A stretch of 64,000 bases of DNA from Streptomyces humidus (GCF_014649655.1 NZ_BMTL01000003.1:301826-365825); one strand, 5' to 3'. Counted from the stretch's first letter, positions 54,809 through 64,000 are shown. Translations and numbers: made by a program. Notes: generated from the letters alone by a model not told the origin.

Positions 54809-55113
54809 CAGCTCGCCGGCGCGCGTTCCCGCACACGGTTCGGCCGGCGGGCGCTCCCGGCAGCCGTACCGCGATGCCGGTGCGAGCGGGGTTTCCGCGG
54901 GATCCGGCGGCAGAGGGTGCCGGCGGGCGGGGCGGGGCGCCGTGACGGGCTGCTCACCGACGCCGTGTGCGGCGACCCGACGCCGATCTGCGGCTCGCGG
55001 GCGCGGAGTGAGCGACTCACGCCGGGCAGGTGATCGCGGAGGCGACGGATCAAGGGGAACAGCTGAACCGATCCGGCCCGTTCGAGTCCGGATTCGATCG
55101 GTAAGGTGTTCGT
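54809..55113. other. Intergenic region upstream of the TetR-family gene
   Basis: 305 bases without a credible gene. The last 50 bases contain nested inverted repeats ahead of the TetR start: CCGATC (55068-55073) with GATCGG (55096-55101), and inside it ATCCGG (55071-55076) with CCGGAT (55088-55093). A possible -10 TAAGGT lies at 55102-55107. No structure was seen in the first 250 bases. Confidence 0.5.
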
Positions 55114-55803
55114 ATGACTACCGGGGTCCGTCGCAGAATGGGAGTCGAGGAGCGTCGGCAGCAATTGATCGGCGTCGCCCTCGACCTGTTCGCCCAGCGT
55201 TCGCCGGACGAGGTCTCCATCGACGAGATAGCCGCCGCGGCGGGCATCTCGCGCCCCCTCGTCTACCACTACTTCCCCGGCAAACTCAGCCTGTACGAGG
55301 CCGCGTTGAAGCGGGCGTCGGAGGATCTGGCGAGCCGTTTCACCGAGCCGCACGAGGGGCCGCTGGGCTCCCGGCTGCTGCGCGTGATGAACCGGTTCTT
55401 CGACTTCGTCGACGCGCACGGCCCCGGTTTCTCCGCCCTCATGCGCGGCGGCCCAGCCGTCGGCTCGTCGACCACCAACGCGCTCGTCGACTCCGTGCGC
55501 CAGATCGCCTACGAACAGATCCTGTCGCACCTGGGCGTCACCGATCCGCCGCCGCGGCTGGAACTGGTCGTCCGTTCCTGGATCTCGCTCGCCGAATCGA
55601 CCGCGCTGATCTGGCTGGACGGGCGGCGCATCCCGCGCGAGGAGCTGGAACGGCAGCTCGTGCACGACTTCGCCGCGCTGACCGCCGTCAGCGCGGCCTA
55701 CGACGACGAGCTGCGCACGCTGCTGCGGCCCGTGCTGGGCGGCGAGCCGGCGGACGGGCCCTTCGCCGACCTGGCCACCCGGCTGATCGCCCTCGCGTCC
55801 TGA
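55114..55803 (+). CDS. TetR/AcrR-family transcriptional regulator
   Basis: 229 residues. N-terminal HTH: RRQQLIGVALDLFAQRSPDEVSIDEIAAAAGISRPLVYHYFPGKLSLYEAALKRA, the canonical TetR recognition helix. The C-terminal ligand domain (about 75-229) is helical and without identifiable motifs. Nested inverted repeats just upstream are a likely autoregulatory operator. The regulated genes are probably adjacent, but no efflux gene is seen here. Confidence 0.9.
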   Translation: MTTGVRRRMGVEERRQQLIGVALDLFAQRSPDEVSIDEIAAAAGISRPLVYHYFPGKLSLYEAALKRASEDLASRFTEPHEGPLGSRLLRVMNRFFDFVDAHGPGFSALMRGGPAVGSSTTNALVDSVRQIAYEQILSHLGVTDPPPRLELVVRSWISLAESTALIWLDGRRIPREELERQLVHDFAALTAVSAAYDDELRTLLRPVLGGEPADGPFADLATRLIALAS

Positions 55804-55807
55804 GCGG

Positions 55808-56173
55808 TCAGGCCTCGTACTTGCGGTACGAGGGGTCGAGGTCGCGGACCTCGGCGGACACGTGCAGGCTCACGCCGTCGACCGGCGCGATGTGCTTGCG
55901 CAGCAGTTCCAGAGCGGCCTCGGTGAGCCGGGCCTTCGTCTCGTCGGTCCGGCCGGCCAGCAGGGCGATCGTGAGGTTGACGATCGCCGGGCCCCCGTCG
56001 CCGTCCGCCGCGACGGCCCCGACCACGTCCGCCTCGGTGCGCAGGACCCGCGTCTTGCACGCCTCCAGCCGCGCGGCCGCCGTCTCCACGACGAGGGGGT
56101 GCAGTTCGAGCGCGAATCCGCGCCAGTCGACGTGGCCGAGCCCGGAGGAGACTTCGACGGTGATCTGCGGCAT
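55808..56173 (-). CDS. CHMI / tautomerase-fold protein
   Basis: 121 residues. Starts MPQITVEVS: a Pro directly after the initiator Met, as in the tautomerase/CHMI superfamily, where it is the catalytic N-terminal Pro. The rest (HVDWRGFALELHPLVVETAAARLEACKTRVLRTEADVV and ETKARLTEAALELLRKHIAP) resembles 5-carboxymethyl-2-hydroxymuconate isomerase. There are no aromatic-degradation genes nearby, so the substrate is unknown. Three bases separate the TetR stop from its stop (convergent). Confidence 0.8.
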   Translation of the reverse strand: MPQITVEVSSGLGHVDWRGFALELHPLVVETAAARLEACKTRVLRTEADVVGAVAADGDGGPAIVNLTIALLAGRTDETKARLTEAALELLRKHIAPVDGVSLHVSAEVRDLDPSYRKYEA

Positions 56174-56214
56174 GGGCGCTCCTGTTCCAGTTCGAGAGGG
56201 CTCAGTTTAGGACC

Positions 56215-57858
56215 TCAGGAAAGGTCCTGGTCCGTCAGCCGCAGGGCCAGCATCGCGACGTCGTCCTCGCGGTCGTGGCCGAAGCAGCTCAGGAGCGTGT
56301 CGCACAGGGCGTCCAGGCCCGGCATGGCGCCGGTGGCCGCCGCGCGCAGCTGCTCCATCGACACCGCGAGGTCGGTGCCACGGGTCTCGATCAGTCCGTC
56401 GGTGACCATGAGGAGCCGGTCGGCGGGCTCCAGGAACAGCTCGGTGGGCGGCGGATGGGGCAGGCCGAGGCCGAGCAGCGGACCGGCCGCCTTCACGTAG
56501 TCGGCGCTGCGGCCGTCCCGGACGATCAGCGGCGGTATGTGGCCCGCGTTGGCGACGCGGGCGCGTCCCGTGCCGGGGTCGAGCAGGACCAGACAGACGG
56601 TCGCGGAGACACCGCGGTGGTAGAGCTGGAGCATCCGGTCGAGCCGTTCGGCGAGCACGGCCGGATCGCTCTCGTCGACGCAGTAGGCGCGGAGCGCGTG
56701 GCGGATCTCGACCATCACGGTGGCCGCCTCCAGGGAGTGCCCGACGACGTCGCCGACCGCGACCAGCACCCCCTCACCGGCGCGCAGGGCGGCGCAGAAG
56801 TCGCCGCCGATCTCCGTCTCGTGGGACGCGGGCACATACCGTACGACGACGTCGACGCCCGGCAGCTCGGGCAGCCGGTGCGGCTGGGGCAGGAAGCTGT
56901 GCTGCAGGGTGAGGGCGACGTGCCGCTCCGCCCAGTACATCAGCAGCGGCTCCGCGGCGAGCGCGGTGGCCTGGGCGAGCCGGGCCAGCAGGGACTCGCG
57001 CTCGGGGTCCACGCGGCGCACCCCGCGGGTCGGGGTGGCCACGCAGACCGCGCCCCGGCCGTCCTGGGTCGGGATCAGCACCAGACGGGCGTCGTGCTGC
57101 ATCCCCGGCCGGAAGAACCCGGCCGGCCACAGCGGCGCGGACGCCGTGGTGATCCGCACCCCCGCCTGCCCGTGGGTGAGCCGCCGCAGCAGCGTGACCA
57201 CGGCCCGGTGGGCGTCCGCGTCCGGCAGCGCGAGCGAGGTGCGGCTGCGGGGGGCGCCGCGGTAGAGCTCGTCGTCCGGCCCGAGGACGAACACCGCGGC
57301 GGGTGCGCCGGTCAGCCGGGCCGCGCCCTCGGCCGCCGCGTCGGCGAGTTCCTGCGGGGAGCGGGCCGACTGGATGGCCACGATCGCCTCGGACAGCAGG
57401 GTCAGCCGCCGGGCCGCCGCCTGGTCGTCGGCCCGCAGCCGCGCGGCGCGCACCGCCGCGCGGACCACCGCGTCGATCTCCCCCGGCGAGGCGGGCAGCG
57501 TCAGTCGGGCGTCGCCGCCCGCGTCCGGCGCCTCCGCCGGGTCGCCCGGGTCGCCGGGCTCCGCCCCGACCGCCGAGAAGTGCACGACGGGCACACCGGC
57601 CATGTGCGGCCTGGCCTTGAGCCGGCGGCGCAGTTCGAAGCCGCTCATGTCGGGCAGCTCCACGTCGACGAGGGCCACGTCGGGCAGGCCGCCCTTGCGC
57701 AGCCTCACGTCCAGTTCGGCGAGTGCCTCGTGGCCGGTGCCGACCGCGACGACCTGGTGACCGGCGCGGCGCAGCACGGTCCCCAGGGCGAACCGGCCGG
57801 CGGCCGTGTGGTCCACGACGAGGACCGTCGTGTCTGTCGGTCTGGCGTCGACGCTCAT
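56215..57858 (-). CDS. Receiver-GAF-PP2C (SpoIIE) phosphatase regulator, RsbU-like
   Basis: 547 residues from ATG 57856-57858. N-terminal receiver with phospho-Asp in PDVALVDVELPDMSG (about 60); GAF domain (about 155-320); SpoIIE/PP2C domain (about 330-547) with SHETEIGGDFCAALRAGEGVLVAVGDVVGHSLEAATVM and MVTDGLIETRG. The two metal-binding Asp (GGDF, GD) are intact. Such phosphatases dephosphorylate anti-anti-sigma proteins and so release sigma-B-type factors; the phosphorylation switch on this one would be two-component input. An upstream GTG 57915 has no ribosome site. Confidence 0.88.
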   Translation of the reverse strand: MSVDARPTDTTVLVVDHTAAGRFALGTVLRRAGHQVVAVGTGHEALAELDVRLRKGGLPDVALVDVELPDMSGFELRRRLKARPHMAGVPVVHFSAVGAEPGDPGDPAEAPDAGGDARLTLPASPGEIDAVVRAAVRAARLRADDQAAARRLTLLSEAIVAIQSARSPQELADAAAEGAARLTGAPAAVFVLGPDDELYRGAPRSRTSLALPDADAHRAVVTLLRRLTHGQAGVRITTASAPLWPAGFFRPGMQHDARLVLIPTQDGRGAVCVATPTRGVRRVDPERESLLARLAQATALAAEPLLMYWAERHVALTLQHSFLPQPHRLPELPGVDVVVRYVPASHETEIGGDFCAALRAGEGVLVAVGDVVGHSLEAATVMVEIRHALRAYCVDESDPAVLAERLDRMLQLYHRGVSATVCLVLLDPGTGRARVANAGHIPPLIVRDGRSADYVKAAGPLLGLGLPHPPPTELFLEPADRLLMVTDGLIETRGTDLAVSMEQLRAAATGAMPGLDALCDTLLSCFGHDREDDVAMLALRLTDQDLS

Positions 57859-57943
57859 CAGGTCAGCCTCGGACTCGCCGGTGGAGCAGACCGGGTTCGA
57901 GGCCTGCTCCACCAAGGTAGTGCCGCTGTCCAGTGCGTCGTCG

Positions 57944-60900
57944 CTAATGCGTCGTCCGGGAGAACACCGCCACGGTGCGGGCCGGAACGGCGAAGGTGCC
58001 CGATTCCCTCGTGTACGAGGAGGAGCGCACCGTCGGGTCCGCGCCGGCCGCCTGCACCGGGTGCAGCCGGTAGCCGGTCCCGGCGAGCGCGGTGACCGTC
58101 TGTTCCTGCGCGTCGGGCGTCGCGTTGAACACGACGACCAGGTCGCCCAGCCGCATGGTGATCACCCCGGGCGTCTCCTCCTTGCCGGACAGCGGGAAGG
58201 ACAGCGCCGACTGCACCTGCGCGGCCGTCGCGAGAGAGAACGCCTTCTCCGTCGTCCGGATCCGCAGCAGGTCGCGGTAGGCGGCGGAGGCCGCGGTGAT
58301 CTGCGGGCAGCCCACCCTGACGGTGCCCAACAAGGGTTTGGCGTATGGCCACTTGGACGCGTTGTCGGCGGCCGGGGGCAGTCCGCGGCCGAAGCCGTTG
58401 CCGTCGGCGCAGTTCCAGTGGATCGCGTTGAACCAGTCGCCGCTGTCGAAGGAGTTGCGGTCGAGGGACTTCGAGCGCAGCAGGTCGGTGCCGGCCTGGG
58501 ACAGCGCCGGCCCCTGGGAGAGCGCGGCGGTGGCCATGGCCAGGACCTGCATCCGGGAGCGGTCGTCGGCGGTGGCGCCGGCCGGCAGTTTGTAGGCAAG
58601 GGCGTCGAACAGCGACTCGTTGTCGTGCGCGTCGACGTAGGCGAGGGCGTCGCCGGGCGCGGCCGCGTAGCCGGCCGGGGCGCCGTTGTAGTCGACGTCG
58701 GCGCCGGTCACCTCCTTGCCGTCGTCGCCGGTGAAACGGTAGGCGGCGAGGTTTCCGGACAGGCCGACCTTGATGAGGTCCTGGTAGTGCAGCAGCCGGG
58801 CCTTCTGCTGTGCCGAAGTTCCGTTGCTCGAAGAGGAGTTGGGGTCGGTGTACAGCCCGGAGGCGAAGCCCTGCGCTCCCGGGTCCTCGTCGAACGGGCC
58901 GCCGCCGCGGACGGCGTCGCGTGCCCGGTCGGAGAACGTCGCGACACCGGTTCCCGCCATGTTCCGCTGGGTGGCCTGCACGAAGCGGGCGTCGTCGGCG
59001 ACCTCGCCGAAGTTCCAGCCCTCCCCGTAGAGAATGATCTTCCTGCCGTCGACGCCGTCCCGGTCGGGGGTCAGCGCGTCCAGCGCCCTGCGCACCGCGA
59101 GTATGTCGGCCCTCGGGTGGTGTCCCATGAGGTCGAAGCGGAAACCGTCGACCTTGTACTCCTTGGCCCAGGTGACGACCGAGTCGACGACCAGCTTGCC
59201 CATCATGGCGTTCTCGGTGGCCGTGTTCGCGCAGCAGGTGCTGGTGGCGACGGAGCCGTCGGCGAGGAGCCGCTGGTAGTAGCCGGGGACGATCCGGTCC
59301 AGGACGCTGGTCGGCGCCTGGCCGCTCGCCGCGGTGTGGTTGTAGACGACGTCCATGACGACCCTGAGGCCGTCGCCGTTCAGCGCCTGGACCATCCTGC
59401 GGAACTCGAGGGTGCGAGCCGTCCCGTCCGGGTCGGTGGCGTAGGAGCCCTCGGGGACCGTGTAGTGGTAGGGGTCGTACCCCCAGTTGTAGGCGTCCTT
59501 CGCGGCGATCGCGGAAACGCATTCCTGCTGTTTCTCGGAGTCCGCCGGGTAGGAGGCGAGGTCGCAGCCGACGGTCGCCTGGTCGGCCCTGCGTTCGGGG
59601 ATGGTGGCGATGTCGAACACGGGGAGCAGGTGGACGTAGGACGTGCCCGCGGCCGCCAGCGCCCGCAGGTGTCTCGAACCGTCGCTCCCGCGGTTCGTGA
59701 AGGCCAGGTAGGTGCCCCGGTCCTTCGCCGGGACGGTCGGGTCCGCGACGGAGAAGTCACGGACGTGCAGCTCCTGGATGCGGGCGTCCCGCAGCGGGAC
59801 CGCCTTCGGCTTGGCCTGCTTCGACCAGCCGGCGGGGGCGAGGGAGCGGTCGTGGAGGTCGACGACGAGGCTGCGCGCGGAGTCGGCGGTCAGGGCCACG
59901 GAGTACGGGTCGGTCACCTTGTTGACGACGACCTCGCGCACGCTGGGCGCCCACACCGTCACGACGTAGCGGTAGGGCTTGTTCTTCCAGGATCGGGGGC
60001 CGGTCACGGACCAGACGCCGGTGGCGTCGTCGCGCCGCATGGCGACCGTGGAGCCGTCGAGTTCCAGGGCGACCTTGCGCGCCGTCGGCGCCCAGACGGA
60101 CAGCGTGGGACGGCCGTCGTGGAAGACCGGGCCGAGCCGTGCGGCGGTCGCGCCCGCGTACAGGTCGTCCAGCGCCCCCGCGATCTGGACGCCGGTCGCC
60201 GCCAGGACGCCCCCGTCGACGGTGCGCTGGGAGGCGACGACCTGACCGGTCAGCGCCTCGCGCACCCGGTCCCGGTCGCGCGGGTCGACGGACCAGGCGG
60301 TGTGGCCCTTCAGATGCGGGTACTTCGCCTTCTGGGCGTCGGTGAGCGCGGTCCTCGTCAGCCGCAGCCACTTGGCGTCGCCGGTGAGCCTGCCGTCCTC
60401 GACCGCGATCGCGCCCTCACCGCTGTAGAGCAGCTGCGTGGAGGCGGCGGCCTCCGAGCCGTTCCAGGCGACGGTGTCCCGGTCGATCCAGACCGCCTTG
60501 GAGGTGGTGAGGTCCAGGGCGGCGGCGGAGCCGGCCGGCTGCGGGAGCAGGTGCTTCTCCTGTCCGTTCAGCAGCCACACCTCGTGCCCGTCCGCGGTGA
60601 GGTCCAGCGACCGGTCGGAGGCGAGGTCCTTGTCGTCGCCCTTGTGGACGATGTAGCTCAGGCTGGTGGCGCCTGCGGCCAGCGGCACCTCGAAGACCGC
60701 GCCGTAGGCGTCGGTCCGGGCCGGCGGGAGGGGCTCGGACCACTCGGTGGGGTTCGCGGCGCCCGTCCAGACGTGCAGACCCCAGCCGTCGTAGTCCCCG
60801 TCGGCGCGGTGGTAGTGCAGGACGGCCTTCGCGGTGTCCTGGGCGGGGTAGCCGGGCCTTTCCGTGACGACCGCCTCCTTGCCCTGTTCGATCCAGATCT

Positions 60901-63358
60901 CGCCGGTCTTCGTGACGTCGATCGTGCGGTCGGCGGAGACGTCCTTGTCGCCAGTCTTGTCGATGACGAGGAAGCCCACACTCGACGCGCCCGGCTTCAG
61001 CCTGACGTAGGCGAAGGCGCCGTAGGCGTCCCGGCCGGCGAAGGGGTGGCTCGCGGGCCAGGTGGTCGCCTCGCCGTCGGCGAGGTCGCCCCAGGCGTAC
61101 AGGCCCCAGTCGGCGTAGTCCCCGTCGGTGCGCTTGTAGTGGACGATCGCGTAGTCGCGCGACGAGGCGGTGGGGACCTCCTCGGCTGGCGGCGTCCCGG
61201 TGGTGGAGGCGGCGGTGGCGCTGTCGGTGCGGCCCGCCCGGTCCACGACGACGGCCTTGTAGCGCAGGGGCGTGCCGGGGGGCACATCGGCGCCGATGGT
61301 CTGGGTGACCTTGTAGGGGGCGTGGTCGGCGGAGCCGAGCGTCCGCCACCTGCCGTTGCCGGTCTGGGCGGCGAAGACGACCCGGTCGAGCTGTCCGCCG
61401 GTGACGTCCGCGGCGAGTTCGACGGTGCCGGTGGCGCCCGCGGCGGGGGCGTGGAGCGTGACCGTCGGCCCGGTGGCGGGGGCGGCCGGCCTGCGGTCCG
61501 CCTTGAGGACGACGGCCGAACCCGCGGGAACGGTTACCGTGATCTTCCTGTCGGCGCCCGCGGTGACGGTGGCCCGGGTGCCGTGGATCCCGCGGAACGC
61601 GGTGTTCGCGGAACCGGTTTCGAACGTCGCGTCCTTCGACGTGCCGGCGTTGTTGAAGGCGACGACGTACTCGGTGGTGTCCTTGCCGACGCCGTTGCGG
61701 GAGAAGGCGTACACGCCGGGCCCGTCGGCCGCGTAGCGCTCGGTCTGGACGCCGTCGGTGAGGGCGGGGTTGGCCCTGCGGAGCGCGGCGAGGGACGCGA
61801 TCTGCCGGTACAGCGGGGCGGAGGTGTCGTAGGCGTCGCTCGCGTGGGTGCGGGAGGTGCCGATCTCGTCGTCGTCGAGGTAGTCGGCGACCTTGGAGGC
61901 GAACATCGTCTGGCGGGCGTCCTTGTCGCCGCCGGAGCCGGTGAAGCCCTGCTCGTCGCCGTAGTAGACGACCGGGTTGCCGCGGCTGAGGAACATCAGC
62001 TCGTTGGCGAATTCGTCCTTGGCGAGGAGCTCTGCGTCGGTGGCCCTCGGGTTGTCCTGGCGCAGGAAGTGCCCGAGGCGGCCCATGTCGTGGTTGCCGA
62101 GGAAGGTGACCTGCTCGTAGGCGTTGGCCTTGTCGGTCGTGTACTTGTAGTCGTCGGCGAAGACGGAGGCGAGCTTCTTCGCGCTGCCGCCTTGGGAGGC
62201 GTACTGGCGGGCCGCGTCCTGGAAGGGGAAGTCGAGCGTGGCGTCGAGACGGCCCCGGGTGACGTAGGGGGCCGTGACCGACGTGTCGGCGGAGTAGACC
62301 TCGCCGAACATGAAGAAGTGGTCGCGGCCCCGTTCGGCCGCGTAGGCGTCCAGGGCCGTCGCCCACTGGGTCCAGAACTCCGTGTTCACGTGCTTGACGG
62401 TGTCGATCCGGAAGCCGTCGATGTCGAAGTCGCGCACCCAGCGCCGGTAGATCCTCTCCATGCCGCGGACGACCTCGGGACGCTCGGTCCACAGGTCGTC
62501 GAGCCCGGAGAAGTCGCCGTACGTCGTGGACTCGCCGGCATAGGTCGAGTCACCGCGGTTGTGGTACATCGTGGGGTCGTTGAGCCAGGAGGGGACCTTC
62601 GCGTTCCTCTTCGCGGCGGGGACCGTCGGGGTGCGCGGGAAGGAGTCCGCGTCCACGGCCGGGAACGTCGTCCTGCCGTCCGCGTGGTCGGCGTCGTCGA
62701 AGGGCTCGCCGTCCTTCGTCAGATAGGGGAACGCGCCCTTGGACAGGTAGTCGTGGGACTTCTCCGCGTAGCCGACGACATCGGCGGTGTGGTTGGTGAT
62801 GACGTCGAAGAAGACCTTCATGCCCTTGGCGTGCGCCTTGGCGATGAGGCTCTCCAGGTCCTTGTTCGTGCCGAAGTGCGGGTCGACCTGGGTGAAGTCG
62901 GTGATCCAGTAACCGTGGTAGCCGGCCGAGGCGTTGCTCCCCGTGCCCTGGACCGGCTGGTTCTTGAAGATGGGGGCCATCCAGATGGCGGTGGTGCCGA
63001 GGCCCTTGATGTAGTCGAGCCTGCTCGTCAGGCCCTTGAGGTCGCCGCCCTGGTAGAAGCCCTTGTCGGTGGGGTCGTATCCGGTGGACAGCCGCGAGCC
63101 GGTGAGACCGCCCCGGTCGTTGGAGGGGTCTGCGTCGGCGAAGCGGTCCGGCATGACGAAGTAGAACTGCTCACGGGTGTCGTCGTGCCGGGCGGGCGCG
63201 GCGGCGAGCTTCGCGTCGGAGGGCGGCGGGGGCGGTCCGTCGGCCCGCGCGGCGAGCGGCTGGACCAGGGCGGCGGTCAGGGCGGCCACGGTGACGGCGG
63301 CCACTCGTCCGGCGTGGGCGGTTCGGCGCGTCCCGGGCGCCGGCCTTCTCGGTATCAC
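57944..63358 (-). CDS. Secreted bifunctional GH13 enzyme: alpha-amylase plus pullulanase
   Basis: 1804 residues from GTG 63356-63358 (AAGGAG 9 bases upstream). Signal peptide [21 protein letters not shown]. Module 1 (about 50-600) is a GH13 amylase: nucleophile Asp in [11 protein letters not shown] (about 318), Glu in [10 protein letters not shown] (about 351), Asp in [10 protein letters not shown] (about 423). A linker follows with two repeated pullulanase-associated carbohydrate domains ([19 protein letters not shown] about 742 and [19 protein letters not shown] about 849). Module 2 (about 1090-1804) is a pullulanase: [53 protein letters not shown]. Degrades starch and branched glucans. Confidence 0.9.
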   Translation of the reverse strand: MIPRRPAPGTRRTAHAGRVAAVTVAALTAALVQPLAARADGPPPPPSDAKLAAAPARHDDTREQFYFVMPDRFADADPSNDRGGLTGSRLSTGYDPTDKGFYQGGDLKGLTSRLDYIKGLGTTAIWMAPIFKNQPVQGTGSNASAGYHGYWITDFTQVDPHFGTNKDLESLIAKAHAKGMKVFFDVITNHTADVVGYAEKSHDYLSKGAFPYLTKDGEPFDDADHADGRTTFPAVDADSFPRTPTVPAAKRNAKVPSWLNDPTMYHNRGDSTYAGESTTYGDFSGLDDLWTERPEVVRGMERIYRRWVRDFDIDGFRIDTVKHVNTEFWTQWATALDAYAAERGRDHFFMFGEVYSADTSVTAPYVTRGRLDATLDFPFQDAARQYASQGGSAKKLASVFADDYKYTTDKANAYEQVTFLGNHDMGRLGHFLRQDNPRATDAELLAKDEFANELMFLSRGNPVVYYGDEQGFTGSGGDKDARQTMFASKVADYLDDDEIGTSRTHASDAYDTSAPLYRQIASLAALRRANPALTDGVQTERYAADGPGVYAFSRNGVGKDTTEYVVAFNNAGTSKDATFETGSANTAFRGIHGTRATVTAGADRKITVTVPAGSAVVLKADRRPAAPATGPTVTLHAPAAGATGTVELAADVTGGQLDRVVFAAQTGNGRWRTLGSADHAPYKVTQTIGADVPPGTPLRYKAVVVDRAGRTDSATAASTTGTPPAEEVPTASSRDYAIVHYKRTDGDYADWGLYAWGDLADGEATTWPASHPFAGRDAYGAFAYVRLKPGASSVGFLVIDKTGDKDVSADRTIDVTKTGEIWIEQGKEAVVTERPGYPAQDTAKAVLHYHRADGDYDGWGLHVWTGAANPTEWSEPLPPARTDAYGAVFEVPLAAGATSLSYIVHKGDDKDLASDRSLDLTADGHEVWLLNGQEKHLLPQPAGSAAALDLTTSKAVWIDRDTVAWNGSEAAASTQLLYSGEGAIAVEDGRLTGDAKWLRLTRTALTDAQKAKYPHLKGHTAWSVDPRDRDRVREALTGQVVASQRTVDGGVLAATGVQIAGALDDLYAGATAARLGPVFHDGRPTLSVWAPTARKVALELDGSTVAMRRDDATGVWSVTGPRSWKNKPYRYVVTVWAPSVREVVVNKVTDPYSVALTADSARSLVVDLHDRSLAPAGWSKQAKPKAVPLRDARIQELHVRDFSVADPTVPAKDRGTYLAFTNRGSDGSRHLRALAAAGTSYVHLLPVFDIATIPERRADQATVGCDLASYPADSEKQQECVSAIAAKDAYNWGYDPYHYTVPEGSYATDPDGTARTLEFRRMVQALNGDGLRVVMDVVYNHTAASGQAPTSVLDRIVPGYYQRLLADGSVATSTCCANTATENAMMGKLVVDSVVTWAKEYKVDGFRFDLMGHHPRADILAVRRALDALTPDRDGVDGRKIILYGEGWNFGEVADDARFVQATQRNMAGTGVATFSDRARDAVRGGGPFDEDPGAQGFASGLYTDPNSSSSNGTSAQQKARLLHYQDLIKVGLSGNLAAYRFTGDDGKEVTGADVDYNGAPAGYAAAPGDALAYVDAHDNESLFDALAYKLPAGATADDRSRMQVLAMATAALSQGPALSQAGTDLLRSKSLDRNSFDSGDWFNAIHWNCADGNGFGRGLPPAADNASKWPYAKPLLGTVRVGCPQITAASAAYRDLLRIRTTEKAFSLATAAQVQSALSFPLSGKEETPGVITMRLGDLVVVFNATPDAQEQTVTALAGTGYRLHPVQAAGADPTVRSSSYTRESGTFAVPARTVAVFSRTTH

Positions 63359-63465
63359 AGGTGGGAACTCCTTGCGGCTGCGGCTCAGTTGGGTCCGACC
63401 CCTGCGCCCGGGGCGACTGCGTCGCCGGGCGCCCGCGCGACGGTATCGCCGACGCAAGCTTTACA

Positions 63466-63511
63466 GCAAGGGTCATGAAAGAACGGGAAAGAATTTTCAT
63501 GACCCTTGCTC
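63466..63511. promoter_or_regulatory. 16-bp inverted repeat upstream of the amylase/pullulanase gene
   Basis: Arms AGCAAGGGTCATGAAA (63466-63481) and TTTCATGACCCTTGCT (63496-63511), perfect, with a 14-base centre GAACGGGAAAGAAT. It lies 108-153 bases upstream of the GTG start. Candidate operator for a maltose- or starch-dependent regulator such as the LacI-type MalR/Reg1; the binding protein is not identified by sequence. Confidence 0.5.
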
Positions 63512-63640
63512 ACCGGCAGCTTCAGCAGCTGGACTTGCCCAGAGCCGAAGCCGTGTCGGCGGCCGGGGCGGCGGCCGGGGCGAGGGCGCTCGAGCAGGGT
63601 CTGCTGCGTGCCCTGCGGGGTTCCTTCGCCCTCGAAGGCT

Positions 63641-63669
63641 CTTGCTGCAATTCCTCAGAAACCTTGCAG
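63641..63669. promoter_or_regulatory. TTGC/GCAA repeat cluster upstream of the amylase gene
   Basis: TTGCTGCAA (63642-63650) is a 9-base palindrome, followed 15 bases later by TTGCAG (63664-63669). The spacing and half-sites recall TTGCA-type operator repeats of Streptomyces MalR/Reg1 promoters, but this is from memory and unverified. Confidence 0.3.
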
Positions 63670-63824
63670 TGGCGCGATGTCAAGGGGTCGTCGGCCGAAA
63701 AGGGCGGAGGGCGGCGCGAAGGAACTGCGGGAAAGGGCGGGCGGACGGCAGACAGGACTTCGGCGGGGACGATCGTCGGGTCGGAAGATCCCGCCGTGCC
63801 CTGCTTGAATCCCACGTTGACGCT

Positions 63825-63844
63825 CTCCTCCCTGAAGGAAGGAG
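63825..63844 (-). ncRNA. Right-end hairpin of a TnpB element and probable omega-RNA 3' end
   Basis: 9-bp stem with one G-T pair (63825-63833 with 63836-63844) and a GA loop, located 5 bases beyond the TnpB stop and ending in a TCAA terminus read on the minus strand (63817-63820). IS200/IS605-group TnpB elements end in such a hairpin, and their guide (omega) RNA overlaps the tnpB 3' end and reads into this right end. The guide would be the next ~20 bases outward, 63816 down to about 63797. The exact 5' end of the RNA is not visible. Confidence 0.55.
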
Positions 63845-63848
63845 ATTC

Positions 63849-64000
63849 TTACGGCTCGCGCCGTGAGACTTCCTGTTTCATCGCCGACCGCCCGCCCGGA
63901 GTTCTCCGTTGAGGTCTTACACCAGCTCCACAGGCCGATACCGCCCGTCCGGCGGCCAGCAGGTTCTTCGCCGCGTTCACGTCCCGGTCATGGGTCGTGC
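63849..64000 (-). CDS. tnpB: TnpB RNA-guided nuclease, C-terminal fragment (cut by window edge)
   Basis: The last 49 codons of a minus-strand TnpB continue into the right edge and stop at TAA (63849-63851). The visible part contains HDRDVNAAKNLLAAGRAV, the DRDxNAA RuvC-III motif whose Asp is catalytic in TnpB and related Cas12 nucleases, followed by an Arg-rich tail and a right-end hairpin. This marks an IS200/IS605-type mobile element; whether a tnpA partner is present lies outside the window. Confidence 0.8.
   Translation of the reverse strand, partial: TTHDRDVNAAKNLLAAGRAVSACGAGVRPQRRTPGGRSAMKQEVSRREP

Larger units (their letters stand above)
63359..63848. other. Intergenic region: pullulanase promoter area and TnpB flank
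   Basis: 490 bases without a credible gene. Contains the 16-bp inverted repeat at 63466-63511, TTGC/GCAA motifs at 63641-63669 and, from 63817, the right end of the TnpB element. The stretch 63512-63816 otherwise shows no structure I recognise. Confidence 0.45.

Noticed and set aside
57806..63478. Open frame of about 1890 codons opposite the pullulanase
   Set aside because: Pure antisense of a well-supported GH13 protein; composition is Val/Gly/Arg-rich with no motif.
63361..63912. Plus-strand frame of about 180 codons across the amylase upstream region
   Set aside because: It runs through the inverted repeat and TnpB hairpin, has no ribosome site and no recognisable domain.

Overview
The window is a high-GC actinobacterial chromosome segment, almost certainly Streptomyces. 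The evidence is third-position GC bias throughout, frequent GTG starts, actinomycete-type families (a glutamine synthetase I plus II pair, PspA with PspAA/PspAB, DUF3043, DUF4191, an NsdA-like regulator, a MarP-like protease), GlnR-type operators and a Streptomyces-style secreted amylase/pullulanase. From memory the gene order resembles the nadA-glnA-glnII-maltose region of S. coelicolor; I could not check this. I see no tRNA, rRNA or CRISPR array, and the only mobile-element sequence is at the right edge.

Layout. 1-5.4 kb: end of an unidentified gene, erpA-like Fe-S carrier, quinolinate synthase nadA (an Fe-S enzyme), a NarL-type two-component pair, and pspAA-pspA. 5.6-16.1 kb: DUF3043 membrane protein, methyltransferases, and the cobalamin nucleotide-loop genes cobU (with an unusual N-terminal metallo-beta-lactamase-like domain), cobT and cobS, interleaved with an MprF-like protein, a rhomboid-like protein and a GH114 lipoprotein. 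16.5-25.7 kb: leucyl aminopeptidase, then central carbon metabolism: lpd, sucB, a GntR/FCD regulator and aceE, with a 17-bp palindrome in front of aceE. 25.9-34.4 kb: WYL regulator, DUF4240 protein, PGRP-type amidase, MarP-like protease, acetyltransferase, TIGR01777 epimerase, FAD oxidoreductase, NsdA-like regulator.

34.7-45.8 kb: lipB-lipA (lipoate for the sucB lipoyl domains), small proteins, and two glutamine synthetases, glnA (GSI) and glnII (GSII), each preceded by a four-box GlnR-like operator with exact 6-bp spacing; between them lie htpX-pspAB, an ArsC-like protein and a secreted protein. 45.9-54.8 kb: a short Cys-Cys leader-peptide candidate ahead of a winged-helix regulator, an epimerase, a second two-component pair, a secreted DUF1996 protein with a Q/N/G-rich linker, a lipoprotein, a TPR protein, and a 642-aa membrane protein whose cytoplasmic N-terminus looks like a degenerate ECF sigma factor.

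55.1-64 kb: TetR regulator with nested inverted repeats in its promoter, a CHMI/tautomerase-type protein, a receiver-GAF-PP2C phosphatase, and an 1804-residue secreted enzyme with two GH13 modules. Upstream of that enzyme are a 16-bp inverted repeat and TTGC/GCAA motifs. The right edge carries the C-terminus of a TnpB nuclease with its right-end hairpin, expected to overlap an omega-RNA.

Two links run across the window. Lipoate synthesis (lipB/lipA) serves the Lpd-SucB-AceE enzymes, and no separate pyruvate E2 gene is seen here, which fits the shared-E2 arrangement known in other actinobacteria. The PspA envelope-stress module is split between pspA-pspAA (4.2-5.3 kb) and htpX-pspAB (40.3-41.8 kb).
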